6,788 nt of DNA from Nitrospinota bacterium (GTDB lineage Bacteria > Tectomicrobia > Entotheonellia > J063). The notes under the pieces were generated by a model. That model did no database searches and was not told where the DNA came from. It was given only the letters and a program-made list of their open reading frames with translations. Both the position numbers and the translations under genes were made by a program. The stretch lies in the NCBI GenBank assembly GCA_003696125.1, contig RFHZ01000634.1, positions 1 through 6,788 of the forward strand, written 5' to 3'. Positions 6,703 to 6,788 of this stretch are shown piece by piece; the first letter of the stretch is position 1, and every line of letters begins with the position of its first letter.

Positions 6703-6788
6703 ACTCAGTCCTCAGTCCTCATCACTCATTACTCGTTACTCATTACTCATTACTCATCACTCGTTACTCATTACTCGTTACTCGTTAC
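6703..6788. repeat. 7-bp tandem repeat array, consensus ACTCRTY
   Basis: Twelve full units stand in unbroken 7-base register from 6703 to 6786, and the array continues with AC to the window edge. The first three units are the most divergent (ACTCAGT, CCTCAGT, CCTCATC). The remaining nine are ACTCATT, ACTCGTT or ACTCATC in mixed order. Only three positions vary much (5, 6 and 7), and position 5 alternates A/G. Because 7 is not a multiple of 3 and there is no fitting frame, it is non-coding. It resembles in kind the short tandemly repeated heptanucleotides known from cyanobacteria (STRR elements, CCCCARY-type), but the unit sequence is different. Confidence 0.9.

Noticed and set aside
6703-6788. 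CRISPR array
   Set aside because: The unit is only 7 bp, with no spacers between copies; this is a simple tandem repeat.

Overview
This is a bacterial chromosomal fragment, GC-rich by eye (roughly 60%). Genes are tightly packed, Shine-Dalgarno sequences are strong and purine-rich, and a sigma70-type extended -10 promoter is visible. Nothing looks eukaryotic, phage-borne or transposon-borne. I cannot place the phylum. The gene set (M16C presequence-protease-type peptidase, molybdenum hydroxylase large subunit, MJ0936/YfcE phosphodiesterase, metal-dependent amidohydrolase) would fit several anaerobic or thermophilic groups, such as Clostridia-like Firmicutes, Chloroflexi or deltaproteobacterial lineages. 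That is inference only.

Layout. Bases 1-496 hold the N-terminal 165 codons of a minus-strand amidohydrolase that runs off the left edge. Bases 497-848 are a divergent intergenic region. It carries a good plus-strand promoter (632-659), a perfect 8-bp inverted-repeat hairpin (729-763) and a 10-bp direct repeat (795-816) inside what would be a leader of about 180 nt. A plus-strand run of three genes follows: a 971-aa M16C metallopeptidase (849-3764), 41 bp later a 734-aa molybdopterin-binding subunit of the xanthine dehydrogenase family (3806-6010), and 105 bp later a 163-aa metallophosphoesterase (6116-6607). The last 180 bases are non-coding and repetitive: imperfect CACAAAG/CACGGAG-like words, then a 7-bp tandem repeat array that continues past the right edge.

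How the genes might work together. The peptidase and the molybdenum subunit are probably co-transcribed, given the short gap and the lack of a visible promoter or terminator between them. The phosphoesterase may be read through from them. No shared pathway is evident. The peptidase degrades short unfolded peptides in the cytoplasm, the molybdenum subunit would hydroxylate a small organic substrate, and the amidohydrolase would cleave a C-N bond in a small molecule or dipeptide. A catabolic theme (peptides, amides, N-heterocycles) is plausible but not shown. The usual FAD and 2Fe-2S partner subunits of a molybdenum hydroxylase are not next to it.

I found no clear previously undescribed system. 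The points most worth checking are the orphan molybdenum subunit with its altered substrate pocket, the structured leader upstream of the peptidase, and the heptamer array at the right edge.
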